Shown here: one piece after another, positions 47,859 to 57,232 of the stretch
How the letters are laid out: each line of letters begins with the position of its first letter
How positions within the stretch are numbered: the stretch's first letter is position 1
Assembly (NCBI RefSeq): GCF_001244735.1
Contig: NZ_LN868937.1
Location: forward strand, 559,014-623,013
From: Bacillus andreraoultii
GTDB taxonomy: Bacteria; Bacillota; Bacilli; Bacillales; Caldibacillaceae
Direction: 5' to 3'
Length of the DNA stretch: 64,000 nucleotides
Position numbers and translations under genes: made by a program
Notes under the pieces: model-generated
What the model was told of the DNA's origin: nothing
The model's database searches: none
The model's input: the letters and a program-made list of their open reading frames with translations, nothing else

Positions 47859-49061
47859 TTAGGTAATGGATACTTCATCATTATTAATTTTTATGGATAT
47901 ATTAATTTTTTCTAATTCTTTTTGTAGAACTATATCTATATTATTTAAATCTTTATATTTTATTCGAATAAGAGGAATCTCCATTTTTCTAGCAAACTCA
48001 TCCTTAATTTGATCGTTTACTTGCCGCTTTAGGAATTCTTCTTCTCCGCCAAAGAAATCAGATGGTTCATCATGTTGTTCTCCATCGAATTCGATGAAAG
48101 CAATTACTTTATCCAGCATCCAATTATTAAAAATGACAAAATCAAAAGGGAGTGGCTTTTTATTTCTACAATTTTCATCTCGATATTCTGTATCAAAAGG
48201 TATATTATTCATAAATAAGAGGCTAAATATTGCTTTAAATCCTTTTGAATTACGAATATCGTTACAATGACCACACCTTCGACCCCGCAAAAAATTATCA
48301 GGAGTAACTTGGTACAACCTTCCGCAATTTTGATGATATAAAGTAATAGATGTTTTTGCATCAATATATTCACTTAAAACTATATATTCTGCTCCGATTA
48401 ATTCGAATACTTGCTGTTTAAAGGCTTCAGTATCCTTTGTTGCCTTTTTACTACAATATTTACAATAAGATGTACCGTCTAAAAAGTGCCGAGGTCGTGT
48501 ATACAAAGTATTGTTACATTTTTTATGTAGGAGTTCAATGTCTGTGTGTCGCCCTTTATATTCGCCAATTACCTCAAATTCATCTCCATATATTGCATAT
48601 ACTTCTTTTTTAAAGGTTTCCGTATCTCTCGCCCATTTACCTGAACATTTTGGACATCTATTTCCCTTTTTTCCCTTACCAATCCTTGAACCGAGAAACG
48701 CATCAGGGGTAGTTGTAAATTCATCCCCGCATACATTGTGATACATTTTTATAGGATCTTTACTCCTTGTATAATAACCCCGTACTACATACTCATTTCC
48801 CACTAATTCTTTTACCTTATTGACAAACCAAGCGTGAGTTTTTCTCTTCCTTTTTCCATTATCTTGATTTCTGCATAATCTACAGCCTAATTTTAAAGTA
48901 ATTAAGTTTTTTGGAGTTTTATCCAGTATTCGATTGCATTTCTTATGGAGGACTTTTATGGCGGTGTCAGATCCTTTATATTCTTCAAGCGGTTCAAATT
49001 CATCTCCCCAAATTTTAAACAGTTCATTAAGAAATTCATTATTCGTTTTTTTCAATTTCAT
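47859..49061 (-). CDS. zinc-finger repeat protein with a C-terminal nuclease domain
   Basis: About 400 residues. Four repeats of roughly 70-80 residues each read F-x3-V-x2-(I/L)-x-G-(D/N)-E-(Y/F) ... L-x-H-x2-C ... C-x2-C (for example L-L-H-K-K-C-N and Y-C-K-Y-C), a zinc-binding DUF723-like pattern. The last 110 residues have L-P-F-D-F-V-I-F-N then A-F-I-E-F-D-G-E-Q-H, a PD-(D/E)xK/Vsr-like nuclease signature. A sequence-specific DNA endonuclease is likely. The ATG at 49061 has GGAAGGTG close by; an upstream ATG at 49076 is also in frame. Confidence 0.72.
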   Translation of the reverse strand: MKLKKTNNEFLNELFKIWGDEFEPLEEYKGSDTAIKVLHKKCNRILDKTPKNLITLKLGCRLCRNQDNGKRKRKTHAWFVNKVKELVGNEYVVRGYYTRSKDPIKMYHNVCGDEFTTTPDAFLGSRIGKGKKGNRCPKCSGKWARDTETFKKEVYAIYGDEFEVIGEYKGRHTDIELLHKKCNNTLYTRPRHFLDGTSYCKYCSKKATKDTEAFKQQVFELIGAEYIVLSEYIDAKTSITLYHQNCGRLYQVTPDNFLRGRRCGHCNDIRNSKGFKAIFSLLFMNNIPFDTEYRDENCRNKKPLPFDFVIFNNWMLDKVIAFIEFDGEQHDEPSDFFGGEEEFLKRQVNDQIKDEFARKMEIPLIRIKYKDLNNIDIVLQKELEKINISIKINNDEVSIT

Positions 49062-49455
49062 CACCTTCCACTCCATACGAGTAAGTTTGTTATCTCTATT
49101 ATTTTTATTATTGACTTGTAGAATGAAAGATATACAAACGAGTTTTAAAAGTTAGAAATGTAAATGTTTAATCTTGAATTTATTATATCTTTGTGAACTT
49201 TTATAATTTATAAACGTATAAAGAAACTAAACCTGTTTGGCAAACTTAATGAGAAATAATAAGCAAGTATTTAATTATATACCAATGGTTCGGAGGCCGA
49301 TTATAAGTAATTCTAAACAATTTCAAGAATAGTTGTGATGGCTTTTACAAACAAAAGGAGTTAACCTTGTAAGGATTATGAATTGATTAAAAGGTTATAA
49401 TAAAGGTGGTATTTATGGTTATAAATCAGCAATTTACTAATTGGGGGAGAAGAAA
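49062..49455. other. intergenic region, nothing recognised
   Basis: AT-rich divergent spacer between the zinc-finger nuclease and HEPN genes. It presumably holds both promoters, but no clear -35/-10 pair or repeat stands out. Confidence 0.35.
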
Positions 49456-50691
49456 GTGCTTTTTGAGAGTGAAGAATTAAAAAATAGGTTTGAAGATTTA
49501 AAGGATTTCTGTAAACAATATGAGATTGATTGTTACCATGATGGAATTTCAATTTTAGAAGAGGAAGAAGACGAAGAAGAGTATTCTACTTTAAGATTAA
49601 ATACCAATTCAGAAATAATTGTTTACCTTCCTAATGAAGCTGAAGACTTATTAGAATTAAGTGACTTGATACAGTTTGTAGAAGAAGCTAGGCAGGGTTA
49701 TTTTCTTAACGATTATACATTTATAAGCGGACAAAAGGCATATATTCGAATTGGAACTTCACATATTAATTTTCAGGATTCTATGATTTCTGAAATGAAC
49801 TTCCAATCTAAAATTGACTTTGAAGATATATCTTATAATGTTGATATTGTATGGGGATTAAATAGTTTTAATTTTAAGCTAGCAGAGAAGGGTCTATTTA
49901 GTAAATATGTACCACCATATTTAGAAGAGGACATTTTTATAGTAATAGAAAGTGATAAAAAAATTGTTGAAGCACATTTAGATATTATATTTGATTCATA
50001 CTTTTTTGAATTAAAGTCTACGTTTAATTTAGAAATCGAACCAAATCCATGGATATATGAGCTTTGGGATTACGATGAAGATGAAGATGACTTCAAAAAT
50101 ATGAAAGAAATAAGTTTAAGGCCACTTCTTCAAGGAAGAGGAATTAAAGAATTGTTAAGTATCTATAAATCAGCATTTGATACATCGTATCCACAACAAC
50201 AAATATTGAGTTTTAGCCGGGTCATTGAATATGTTTCACAGACAGTAATACGTAAAGATTTAATTGAAAAAACTATGATAAAACTTTCTAGTAATAGAGC
50301 CTTATCACCGGATTCAAACTTCATTTTGGAGTTAGGTAAAATCTTTGAAGAGCATAGGGATTTAGGGAAAGATTATCAGGCTTTTAAAATCACAATTAGT
50401 ACATGCTGTGATATCTATGAGTTAGCACAACATGCACCAGAGTTTTTGAAAAAAACTAATAAAATTACCTTAAATAGTAATAAGGATCAAAGGGAGCAAG
50501 CATTTAAAGAAATTGTAGATGCAGTAACAGCAACAAGAAATATGTTTGCACATGCTAAGACAAATTATAAACCAAAGGGTTCAGAATGCCCTACAGAACA
50601 GTTAGAGGAATTTTCTGGATTAATGGATATCATAGCTCAACAAACCATCAGATGGTTTTCTGTTCAAAAAGAAGACAATAGAATTGTATAG
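49456..50691 (+). CDS. HEPN-domain protein, possible RNase toxin or defence effector
   Basis: About 411 residues. The N-terminal half (with a Glu/Asp-rich segment near residue 40) is beta-rich and unrecognised. The C-terminal third is helical: F-S-R-V-I-E-Y-V-S-Q-T-V and then T-A-T-R-N-M-F-A-H-A-K-T-N, which has the R-x4-H motif of HEPN ribonucleases. The architecture resembles ApeA-type defence proteins. The GTG start is chosen because GGGGGAG lies 6-7 nt upstream. It is a single-gene unit. Confidence 0.65.
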   Translation: MLFESEELKNRFEDLKDFCKQYEIDCYHDGISILEEEEDEEEYSTLRLNTNSEIIVYLPNEAEDLLELSDLIQFVEEARQGYFLNDYTFISGQKAYIRIGTSHINFQDSMISEMNFQSKIDFEDISYNVDIVWGLNSFNFKLAEKGLFSKYVPPYLEEDIFIVIESDKKIVEAHLDIIFDSYFFELKSTFNLEIEPNPWIYELWDYDEDEDDFKNMKEISLRPLLQGRGIKELLSIYKSAFDTSYPQQQILSFSRVIEYVSQTVIRKDLIEKTMIKLSSNRALSPDSNFILELGKIFEEHRDLGKDYQAFKITISTCCDIYELAQHAPEFLKKTNKITLNSNKDQREQAFKEIVDAVTATRNMFAHAKTNYKPKGSECPTEQLEEFSGLMDIIAQQTIRWFSVQKEDNRIV

Positions 50692-51039
50692 CATTGAAAT
50701 TAAATTATCTAGACAGAAACATTCTGTTCCATATGTAAATTTAGAAGGATTTTAATAAATAATTAATATTTCAAAGTATAGTTTATATAGATAAATAAAT
50801 TGATTTACTGGATAAATTCTTGGGAGGCATATCTACTAACCAAGAAAGCCATATAAGTAATTGGAATTTAACGAACAGAATCGAAAATCTAACGGTCTTA
50901 TTTTAATATTAAACCAATTAGTTATAGCCATTTAAGAATTAAGTATGGATGATTTATCTTGGTGTTGGTTCTGACTATAGGCAATATTTGATTGTTTCAT
51001 GTTCTGTTATTTAACTTGGTAAGGAAGGAAAGATGTTTT
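50692..51039. other. intergenic region, nothing recognised
   Basis: AT-rich spacer. GGAAGGAAAG close to its end is the ribosome-binding site of the next frame. No other feature is supported. Confidence 0.35.
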
Positions 51040-52059
51040 GTGACAAGTACACCTATGGAAAAGATTAAGTCCTATCATAGTATTAAGGCCTTTATGAATG
51101 AAGAGCAAAGAGAAAAAGTAGCAACAATGCTTAATTTAAAAAAGGAAGATCTCACTAAAAGACTAGAGGGTAAAGAGGCTGAATATGAATTTTTATTAAG
51201 GTGCTATTTTCTAAATAAAATAGAGGATATTATTGCATTTGAGGAGGGAATATCTAGATTAACTAATACAGTCACTACAGATTTTTTGTTTAATACTAAA
51301 GAGGGTAAAAGATAAGCAATAGAGGTTAAATCTACTGAAAAGGATTTTTGGAAAATTTCCCCAAAGGTATTTCAAGAGAAAAGGAAGTTCGCAAATTTTG
51401 TAAATGCTGACTTGTATTTTGCAATTAGAATTAGAGGCCATTGGATGTTCCTTTCTGGAAATTATATAGAAATGAAAGGTTATAAAATTAAAATAGATAG
51501 TCTGTTACGCTCTGAATTTAATATATTAGGAGAAAAATCTTTTATTATTGGTGACTCATTAAGATTTAAAAGTATCTATACTAGAGACTCTAGTAAATCT
51601 TTAGGAATTCAACATCCAGATTATGGCTATTTAGAAAGGTATAGTATTGAAACTGGAAATAGAGTAATTTTAAAAATTACATCAAGTACTAAAGACAGGA
51701 TTCCTATTGGTATGGTTCTAGAAGCAATTCAAGATAGTGCATCTAATCATAATCAAGAAATAAAAAATTTAGGGTTAGGTAGAACACTAATTATCGAAAA
51801 TTTGATGGAAAATTGTAAATTTAACTTATCACATTTTCTTATAGCCCCTATTTCACATATCATGAGTGACGTAGGAATAACATACGACTTTTCTACCTAT
51901 ATTACAGAAATCGTAGACACAAAGAGTAAGACTCCTTTTAGTGAGAATACCGTATTATTTGTATTGGGTTTGCTTTGTAAATCGGGGGTTAAGGTATATG
52001 AGAGTAAAGGTAAAAATATTTATGACTTTCAGGAGATTTACGATTTGAGCGTTATATAA
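51040..52059 (+). pseudogene. PD-(D/E)xK nuclease-like protein with an in-frame stop
   Basis: The frame reads on through a TAA at 51313-51315. Before it stands T-T-D-F-L-F-N-T-K-E-G-K-R and directly after it A-I-E-V-K-S-T-E-K-D-F-W. Together they form D-x(n)-E-x-K, the catalytic signature of restriction-like nucleases, with the stop between the aspartate and the E-x-K. The remaining 230 residues (to D-L-S-V-I) follow without a shift. The intact protein would be about 339 residues. The likely start is GTG at 51040. Probably a dead defence nuclease. Confidence 0.68.
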
Positions 52060-52242
52060 TATTCAATTAACAATATCATGATAACGTGAATTGAAATAGA
52101 GTAATTCAGTTAATTTGTAAAAGATACTGTTAAATAATGAATAATTGTACCTAAAGTAAAGGAAACTTTAACACAAAAAAGATGCAATTAAAATACCTAT
52201 TAATTGATACTGTCGTACCCATCCCTCTTAGATTGTTTATAC

Positions 52243-53760
52243 AACACGTATCGTCAGTTGAATACTGCAGCTGCTGGACAATCTAAATCAATGGAGAAAC
52301 TATCTTCAGGTCTTCGTATTAACAAAGCTGGGGATGACGCTGCTGGTCTAGCAATCTCTGAAAAAATGCGTGGACAAATTCGTGGATTGGACCAAGCATC
52401 AAAAAATGCCCAAGATGGTATTTCTATGATTCAGACTGCCGAAGGAGCATTAAATGAAACACATTCAATCCTTCAACGTATGCGTGAATTATCAGTGCAA
52501 GCTTCAAACGACACTAATACAGCAGATGACAGGAAGGCTATTGGAGATGAACTAGTTCAACTAACAGACGAAATTGACAGAATCTCTGACACCACAGCTT
52601 TTAATGGAAAGAAACTTCTGAATGGAGATTTGGCAACTACCCAAAAATCTACATCAACTGCAAAAACAGGTGTAGCGTTAGGAAGTGCACTAATCTCTAA
52701 CGTTGATGTTAGTGGTGCTAAAGCTGACGAAACTTACACTTTTTCATATAGTTCTGGAGATTTAACTCTTACAAGAAAGAGTGACAACGCAGCTCAAACT
52801 ATTAATATTAAAGATGCAGATTTCGATGACAATGAGGAAACACTAAGTTTCAATACGCTAGGTGTAAGTATTACAGTTACAGGTGATGACACTGCTGCTA
52901 ATATTGGTGGTGCATTACATGGTAGTGGTACTGGATTAACAGTTGTAACTGAATCAGGTAGTAGTTCAGCAGAATTTTTAATTGGTAGCAATGGTGGTGC
53001 TGATGAGACATTAAAGGTAGAATTCAAAGAAATGTCAAGTTCTACTTTAGGTAGTGGAGCAGGCAACAACCTTAGTGACAAAATAAGTGATAATACTGCT
53101 GTTGATACAAAAGCAAAGGCAGAAGCTTTAATTAAAGTTGTAGATGCTGCAATTAATAAAGTATCTTCACAAAGGTCATCATTAGGGGCAGCACAAAATC
53201 GTTTGGACCATACTATCAATAACTTGAACACATCTTCTGAAAATCTAACTGCTGCGGAATCTCGTATTCGTGACGTTGATTATGCTTTAGCTGCTTAATT
53301 ACAGTGACAAGCACAGTCGTCCTAGCTGGTAACGGCTAGCGATTATTATCGGGTGAATTGCTGGAAAACCCTTAGAGCTTTTCTTACCACAACGTAGTTG
53401 GAAACGACATGCGTGATGGTTTGAAAAAAGAAAAGATATGGGCAATCAGCAGCCAAGCTCCTGTCTCGAAAGAGTGGAGAAGGTTCAACGACTAGGATAA
53501 ACCATCTAAAAGCTAAGCTCATGATGATGAAATCCATAGGTGAAACAATGGGCATCAGCATTGTGAATCCGAAGTGCCCGACCCTTACTAGATTGCTAGA
53601 GGGTGAAGATATAGTCTAGTCATTTGTGAAAGCAAATGTTCGCACGATGGCGAAAGAAATGATGGAACAAACTAAGAACTCTATTCTTGCACAAGCATCA
53701 CAAGCAATGTTGGCTCAAGCTAACCAACAACCACAAGGAGTTCTACAACTTCTTCGTTAA
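52243..53760 (+). pseudogene. hag: flagellin gene 2, 5'-truncated, with one group I intron
   Basis: Flagellin similarity begins abruptly at N-T-Y-R-Q-L-N-T; the first ten residues ([10 protein letters not shown]), leader and promoter are missing and replaced by unrelated DNA. The frame stays open upstream to a TTG at 52204 but without a good ribosome-binding site. The exons are 52243-53280 and 53647-53760, giving a shorter variable domain than flagellin 1. The C-terminus [16 protein letters not shown] is intact. It marks the right edge of the accessory region. Confidence 0.8.
53281..53646 (+). ncRNA. group I intron in flagellin gene 2 (366 nt, no ORF)
   Basis: It occupies the same site (Asp-Val-Asp | Met-Ala-Lys) and has almost the same sequence as intron 2 of flagellin 1, including the guide GTCGTC and core AATCAGCAGCC, GTTCAACGACTA and AAGATATAGTC. 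It ends in G. Differences are mainly in the P1 loop. The high similarity suggests recent copying or gene conversion. Confidence 0.85.
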
Positions 53761-53775
53761 TATTAGATTTTTGGA

Positions 53776-53806
53776 AGGGACTCTAGTTTTACTAGGGTCT
53801 CTTTTA
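53776..53806 (+). terminator. terminator of flagellin gene 2
   Basis: AGGGACTCTAG, a short loop and CTAGGGTCTCTTTT after the flagellin stop; homologous to the terminators of flagellins 1 and 3. Confidence 0.8.
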
Positions 53807-53843
53807 TTTAGGGATAATAATATTATGGAAGGATTGAAATCCT

Positions 53844-54008
53844 ATGAAATGTGTCCAATGTGATTCAAAAATGAAATATATAAAGGGAAGTGAATCTAAC
53901 AATTGGAAAACTTCTCATTGGTTATGCCCAGACTGCAGTTATTCTGAGACAGATGGGGAACGAGTTGACATCAATATAACTAACGAATCTTACTCTCCAA
54001 AAAAGTAA
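53844..54008 (+). CDS. 54-residue zinc-ribbon protein
   Basis: It reads M-K-C-V-Q-C-D-S-K-M-K-Y, then W-L-C-P-D-C-S-Y-S-E-T, giving two C-x2-C pairs that should bind one zinc. GGAAGGATTG precedes the ATG and a terminator follows. No function is recognised; such small ribbons often bind nucleic acid or act as accessory subunits. Confidence 0.55.
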   Translation: MKCVQCDSKMKYIKGSESNNWKTSHWLCPDCSYSETDGERVDINITNESYSPKK

Positions 54009-54021
54009 TTGTAAAAAAATA

Positions 54022-54053
54022 GTGGGGCTTCAATAGTCTAAGCCCCCTTTTAC
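54022..54053 (+). terminator. terminator after the zinc-ribbon gene
   Basis: GGGGCTT (54024-54030), a 9-nt loop, AAGCCCC (54040-54046) and CTTTT. Confidence 0.75.
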
Positions 54054-54178
54054 ATATTAAGGTAATAAAAGGAACGAAAATATATTATTTACTAATATAT
54101 TCATTCATCTGATGTTCATCAGGATTAGGGCTTCTCTCTTCGGGGAGTAAGTCCTTTTTCTATTTTGGAGAAGGAATT

Positions 54179-54370
54179 TTGAATATGACCAATCAATCTG
54201 AAAAACGTGTGAACATTGTCATTGTAAAGCTTGTAAAGGAATCAAGCATGCTTTATAAGAATCGCTGTGTACGTGGTACAGAGGATGGTTACCAATTGTT
54301 GATGCAGTTCCTAGGGCATGTGGATAGGCAATATTTTGTCGTTGTTTGGCATATAACAAAGAGGAAATAA
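54179..54370 (+). pseudogene. RadC-like JAB-domain protein, N-terminal fragment
   Basis: The sequence R-V-N-I-V-I-V-K-L-V-K-E-S-S-M-L-Y and E-D-G-Y-Q-L-L-M-Q-F-L-G then R-Q-Y-F-V-V-V matches the start of RadC-like JAB proteins. The catalytic H-x-H...D part is missing because the frame degenerates after V-V-V and stops at residue 63. The ATG is preceded by GGAGAAGG. Confidence 0.55.
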
Positions 54371-54417
54371 CATTATAAATAAAAACAGTAATTACTAAAC
54401 TTCTAGTAACTACTGTT

Positions 54418-55357
54418 TTACAAGGTATTAGAGTTCATTATAAAACATATGGTCACAATATCGCTATTATTTAGTCCTGTATAATTTTTACATTCAACCA
54501 TTTTCTCTCGGTGGCTTTTATCAATAATAACTTGATAAGATTTACGAATAGTTATTTCGTTTAGTACTAATAATTTATTCTTGTAAAAATTTAAGTAAGA
54601 TTCACGAACTTTAACAATATCCAGAATGTCTGAAAGGTTCTCTAGTTGTTTGTTAATTTGGTAAGTTGGTTTTGTTAGTTTAATAGTTTCTGGTAAGTAA
54701 ATGGTTGTTCTATAAGCCTGGTTTGGCGTGTTTTTATGTGGGATAGGAAATGATTTTCTTACCATTGATTTATGCATGTACGGTTGGGTAAGCCGAATAA
54801 AATAATATATTTGTCGTTGATCGTAAATAACTAGACGATTTTGGCTATCTCTACTGAAGGACAACAGGTACTTTCTATTTAATTCCTTAATCAAAAATTC
54901 ATTCTCTTCCTTTGTAAAACTATCTGTGGAAAGTATTATTTTCCTTGGGATGTTTTTCTCCAATTTCAAATGTCCGTCATCTTGATACCACCATGCTAGT
55001 GCTTTAACATCTAGGTAGTCCTTAACAAATTCAAATGGTATAACCCTTTTTCGATTCTTATACCAGATTGATTCAAGTAAAGTAACATAATCACACGTCT
55101 TTGATTGGACATAGTAGCTCTCTGTATAACCAACTTTTACTCTTTTATCTATAACTTTTTTATATTTTGGTACATTCAAAGGGATAAACTGTGATAGGAC
55201 TTTGTAACAGTGATTGGCCCATTCATAATCACTGGACTTATGAAATAAATTGAAATCTTGGCTTTCTACCTTCCTGTACAGTTATACTTCCATCACCAAG
55301 TAACTTACCGCACATATAATTAAAAAAGTCATCCTTTTTATTACAACTATAATTCAT
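54418..55357 (-). pseudogene. free-standing LAGLIDADG homing endonuclease, frameshifted
   Basis: It starts M-N-Y-S-C-N-K-K-D-D with GGGAGAT upstream. The first LAGLIDADG motif is G-K-L-L-G-D-G-S-I (about residue 20). One extra T near 55241-55247 shifts the frame; afterwards H-K-S-S-D-Y-E-W-A-N and the second motif L-A-W-W-Y-Q-D-D-G-H-L follow. This is the LAGLIDADG_2 type, related to enzymes that move group I introns. It is not inside an intron but lies between two intron-bearing flagellin genes. The shift should inactivate it. Confidence 0.78.
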
Positions 55358-55425
55358 AGAATAATCTCCCTAACCATATATCCCTCTTGATATTATAGAA
55401 AATAAAGTCAATTGGGGCAAAATAG

Positions 55426-55678
55426 CTACCCCCACCTATCCCACATCATCCGTAATTCCTTTCCATGTGGTATTTCTTCTTTCGGTGTTTCTAAGATAAA
55501 TGGCCTTTTCCTTACAAAAGGCGTGGCAGAGAGTGGCATTTTCTTTATCAAATTCTTTTACAGATAAACTCCGAGGGTTTTTCGGAAAATATTGAAATGC
55601 ATTGGCTTTCATTTTGTATGCCTTTTTTGCAGCACCTAAAAAGCCGTCCTTTATAGAAAGATGGCAACCAAATTTCAT
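55426..55678 (-). pseudogene. nfo: endonuclease IV (Nfo) remnant with an internal deletion
   Basis: The first 58 residues (M-K-F-G-C-H-L-S-I-K-D-G-F, N-A-F-Q-Y-F-P-K-N-P-R) are the start of an AP endonuclease IV. Then the frame jumps: in another frame P-F-I-L-E-T-P-K-E-E-I-P-H-G-K-E-L, the C-terminal end of the same enzyme, runs to a TAG at 55426. The middle two-thirds of the gene, with the zinc ligands, are deleted. It lies downstream of mutM on the same strand, so the two once formed a base-excision-repair pair. Confidence 0.7.
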
Positions 55679-55704
55679 TTTTCAAACCTCGTTTCTAGCT
55701 TTAA

Positions 55705-56508
55705 CTAATGTTGACACCTCTGACAAAAATAAACTTTATGTGAGGACATCTCCTTCTTTACAATGGGAGTGTGACATCGAGGGCATGCTTCTCCTTCTCT
55801 GTCGTGAATGTACATTTGATAACCACCTGTTTTCCCATCTCCTATAAATAATGGGTTTTCCATATAGCCACCTTGTTGTATTCCTCTTTCCAGGATAAAT
55901 AGGATGGAGTTGTATAGGTGAGTAAACTGTTCTTCGGCTAAATCATGAACTTTCCGCTCTGGTAGTAGTTCAGCATGCCAAAGAATCTCATCCGAATATC
56001 TATTTCCAATTCCTGCGATTACCTCTTGATTGATGAGTAATGATTTAAGATTTCCCCGTCGATTATGCAATTGTTGGTGAAAACAATCGATTGTAAATTG
56101 GGGACTAAGTGGTTCTGGACCGAGTTTCTCGAATGCCTCCCTAACCATTTCAGTTGTTAAAAGATGTAAATATCCTAAACGAAGTCCAATAAAATGAAGG
56201 TGCTGCTCACCGAATGAGAGTCTCACTTGGACGGTTCGATTCGGCTTGTCTTCATCTCTACCAAAAAACATCCAACCACCTAGCATCAAGTGCAACAGTA
56301 AACATACGCCACTTTCTAATTGAAAAACTAAATATTTCGCCCGGCGTTTGATTGAAGTAATTTTCTGATTGGCTACTTGCTGAATGAATTCATCAACCGG
56401 TAAATTAATGGACTTTTCCCGATGAATGGATACATCTATAATCGGCTTCCCGTTAATCAATGAATGAAGTAAGGATTTATATGTTTCCATTTCTGGTAAT
56501 TCAGGCAT
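55705..56508 (-). CDS. mutM: formamidopyrimidine-DNA glycosylase
   Basis: The protein has 267 residues. It starts M-P-E-L-P-E-M-E-T, so the catalytic Pro2 and Glu3 are in place once the initiator Met is removed. N-R-Y-S-D-E-I-L-W (helix-two-turn-helix) and the C-terminal zinc finger C-P-R-C-H ... C-Q-R-C are present. It removes oxidised purines and nicks the AP site. The start at 56508 rather than an earlier ATG is set by these residues and by GGAGG 8 nt upstream. Could be a second copy, as the main Bacillus mutM lies beside polA. Confidence 0.9.
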   Translation of the reverse strand: MPELPEMETYKSLLHSLINGKPIIDVSIHREKSINLPVDEFIQQVANQKITSIKRRAKYLVFQLESGVCLLLHLMLGGWMFFGRDEDKPNRTVQVRLSFGEQHLHFIGLRLGYLHLLTTEMVREAFEKLGPEPLSPQFTIDCFHQQLHNRRGNLKSLLINQEVIAGIGNRYSDEILWHAELLPERKVHDLAEEQFTHLYNSILFILERGIQQGGYMENPLFIGDGKTGGYQMYIHDREGEACPRCHTPIVKKEMSSHKVYFCQRCQH

Positions 56509-56875
56509 TCCGTTATCCTCCAATATTCGAAACTTATTCATAGTATAATCAAAGGCAGATAAAACATGAGCTTTAAAAGATTTTTCAGGAGCTGTAGCGT
56601 AATGTGAATTGATAAAGATGTTGTCATAAATGATTATAAGAAAAATTTCTAATAAATTTTATAAAAAACATTAAACAAAAAACTGAAGGTTCCGATATAA
56701 GAAATAGAGTTAGTTATTCCACTCAAGGACGAGTGTTGTGACTAAGTTCAGTGTGCAAGGATGCATGATTGGAGATAAAATCTGTTCGTACGTAAAGCCG
56801 ATTTTCATCTGTATCTCCGGCATAAACTTAACTCTAAATTTGTCGCATGATTGCAAATTCAAGGAGGATATTTTT
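56509..56875. promoter_or_regulatory. spacer upstream of csrA2 with a GGA hairpin
   Basis: CACTCAAGGACGAGTG (56720-56735) is a five-base-pair hairpin with GGA in its loop, the form CsrA prefers. A partial sigma-D box GCCGATTT lies at 56797-56804, but the TAAA is 17 rather than 15 nt away, so a promoter there is uncertain. No other gene is seen. Confidence 0.4.
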
Positions 56876-57040
56876 ATGTTGGTTTTAGGGAGAAAACCTG
56901 GTGAGTATGTTGTGATTGATGATAAAATTTTTGTAAAAGTGGTTAAAAGTGAAGAAGGACATCTTCGCTTAGCCATTGATGCACCACGGGAAGTCCCCAT
57001 TGTACGTGGAGAAGTGTATGAAAAAGCACTAGTAAAATAG
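56876..57040 (+). CDS. csrA: second, short CsrA homologue
   Basis: Fifty-four residues: M-L-V-L-G-R-K-P-G-E-Y and I-D-A-P-R-E-V-P-I-V-R-G-E-V-Y-E, which keep the core RNA-binding residues including the arginine in V-R-G-E. It lacks the C-terminal extension of the first CsrA (76 residues), the part of CsrA contacted by FliW in Bacillus. AAGGAGGA precedes the ATG. It lies 197 nt upstream of flagellin 3, with GGA-loop hairpins before and after it. A dedicated or FliW-insensitive regulator of that flagellin is possible. Confidence 0.88.
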   Translation: MLVLGRKPGEYVVIDDKIFVKVVKSEEGHLRLAIDAPREVPIVRGEVYEKALVK

Positions 57041-57051
57041 AATACGATGAA

Positions 57052-57140
57052 CGCTCAAGGACGAGTGAATGATTATGGTAGAAACCCTTTTTGCAGGAGG
57101 CATACAAGGTTTTAACCATATAGTTCACTCGTCCTTTTTT
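57052..57140 (+). terminator. large hairpin after csrA2 with a GGA motif and an AGGAGG loop
   Basis: AAGGACGAGTGAA (57057-57069) pairs with TTCACTCGTCCTT (57124-57136), followed by a T run, so it works as a terminator. Inner pairings (TATGGT / ACCATA, AAACC / GGTTT) leave a loop with GCAGGAGGCA. Alternatively CGCTCAAGGACGAGTG (57052-57067) forms a small GGA-loop hairpin that excludes the terminator stem. Confidence 0.6.
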
Positions 57141-57191
57141 GTTGGAGAAAAATTGATTCCGGATAAGATGAAGTATTCAACAAGGGACAAA

Positions 57192-57232
57192 GATGAAAAA
57201 GGATGTTCATCAAAAAATAATCCAAGGAGGAA
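57192..57232 (+). promoter_or_regulatory. predicted CsrA sites in the flagellin 3 leader
   Basis: GATGAA (57192-57197) and TTCATC (57206-57211) form a perfect hairpin with the loop AAAGGATG, close to the CsrA consensus ACARGGATGT. A second site, CCAAGGAGGA, overlaps the flagellin ribosome-binding site at 57222-57231. Confidence 0.6.

Noticed and set aside
53346..53561. A reverse-strand protein inside the flagellin 2 intron
   Set aside because: The same apparent frame occurs in the other intron copies because of conserved RNA structure; no start signal is present.
54179..54370. A target site for a Tn554-like element in radC
   Set aside because: Classical Tn554 uses radC, but this RadC-like fragment is 30 kb from the element and has no recombinase next to it.
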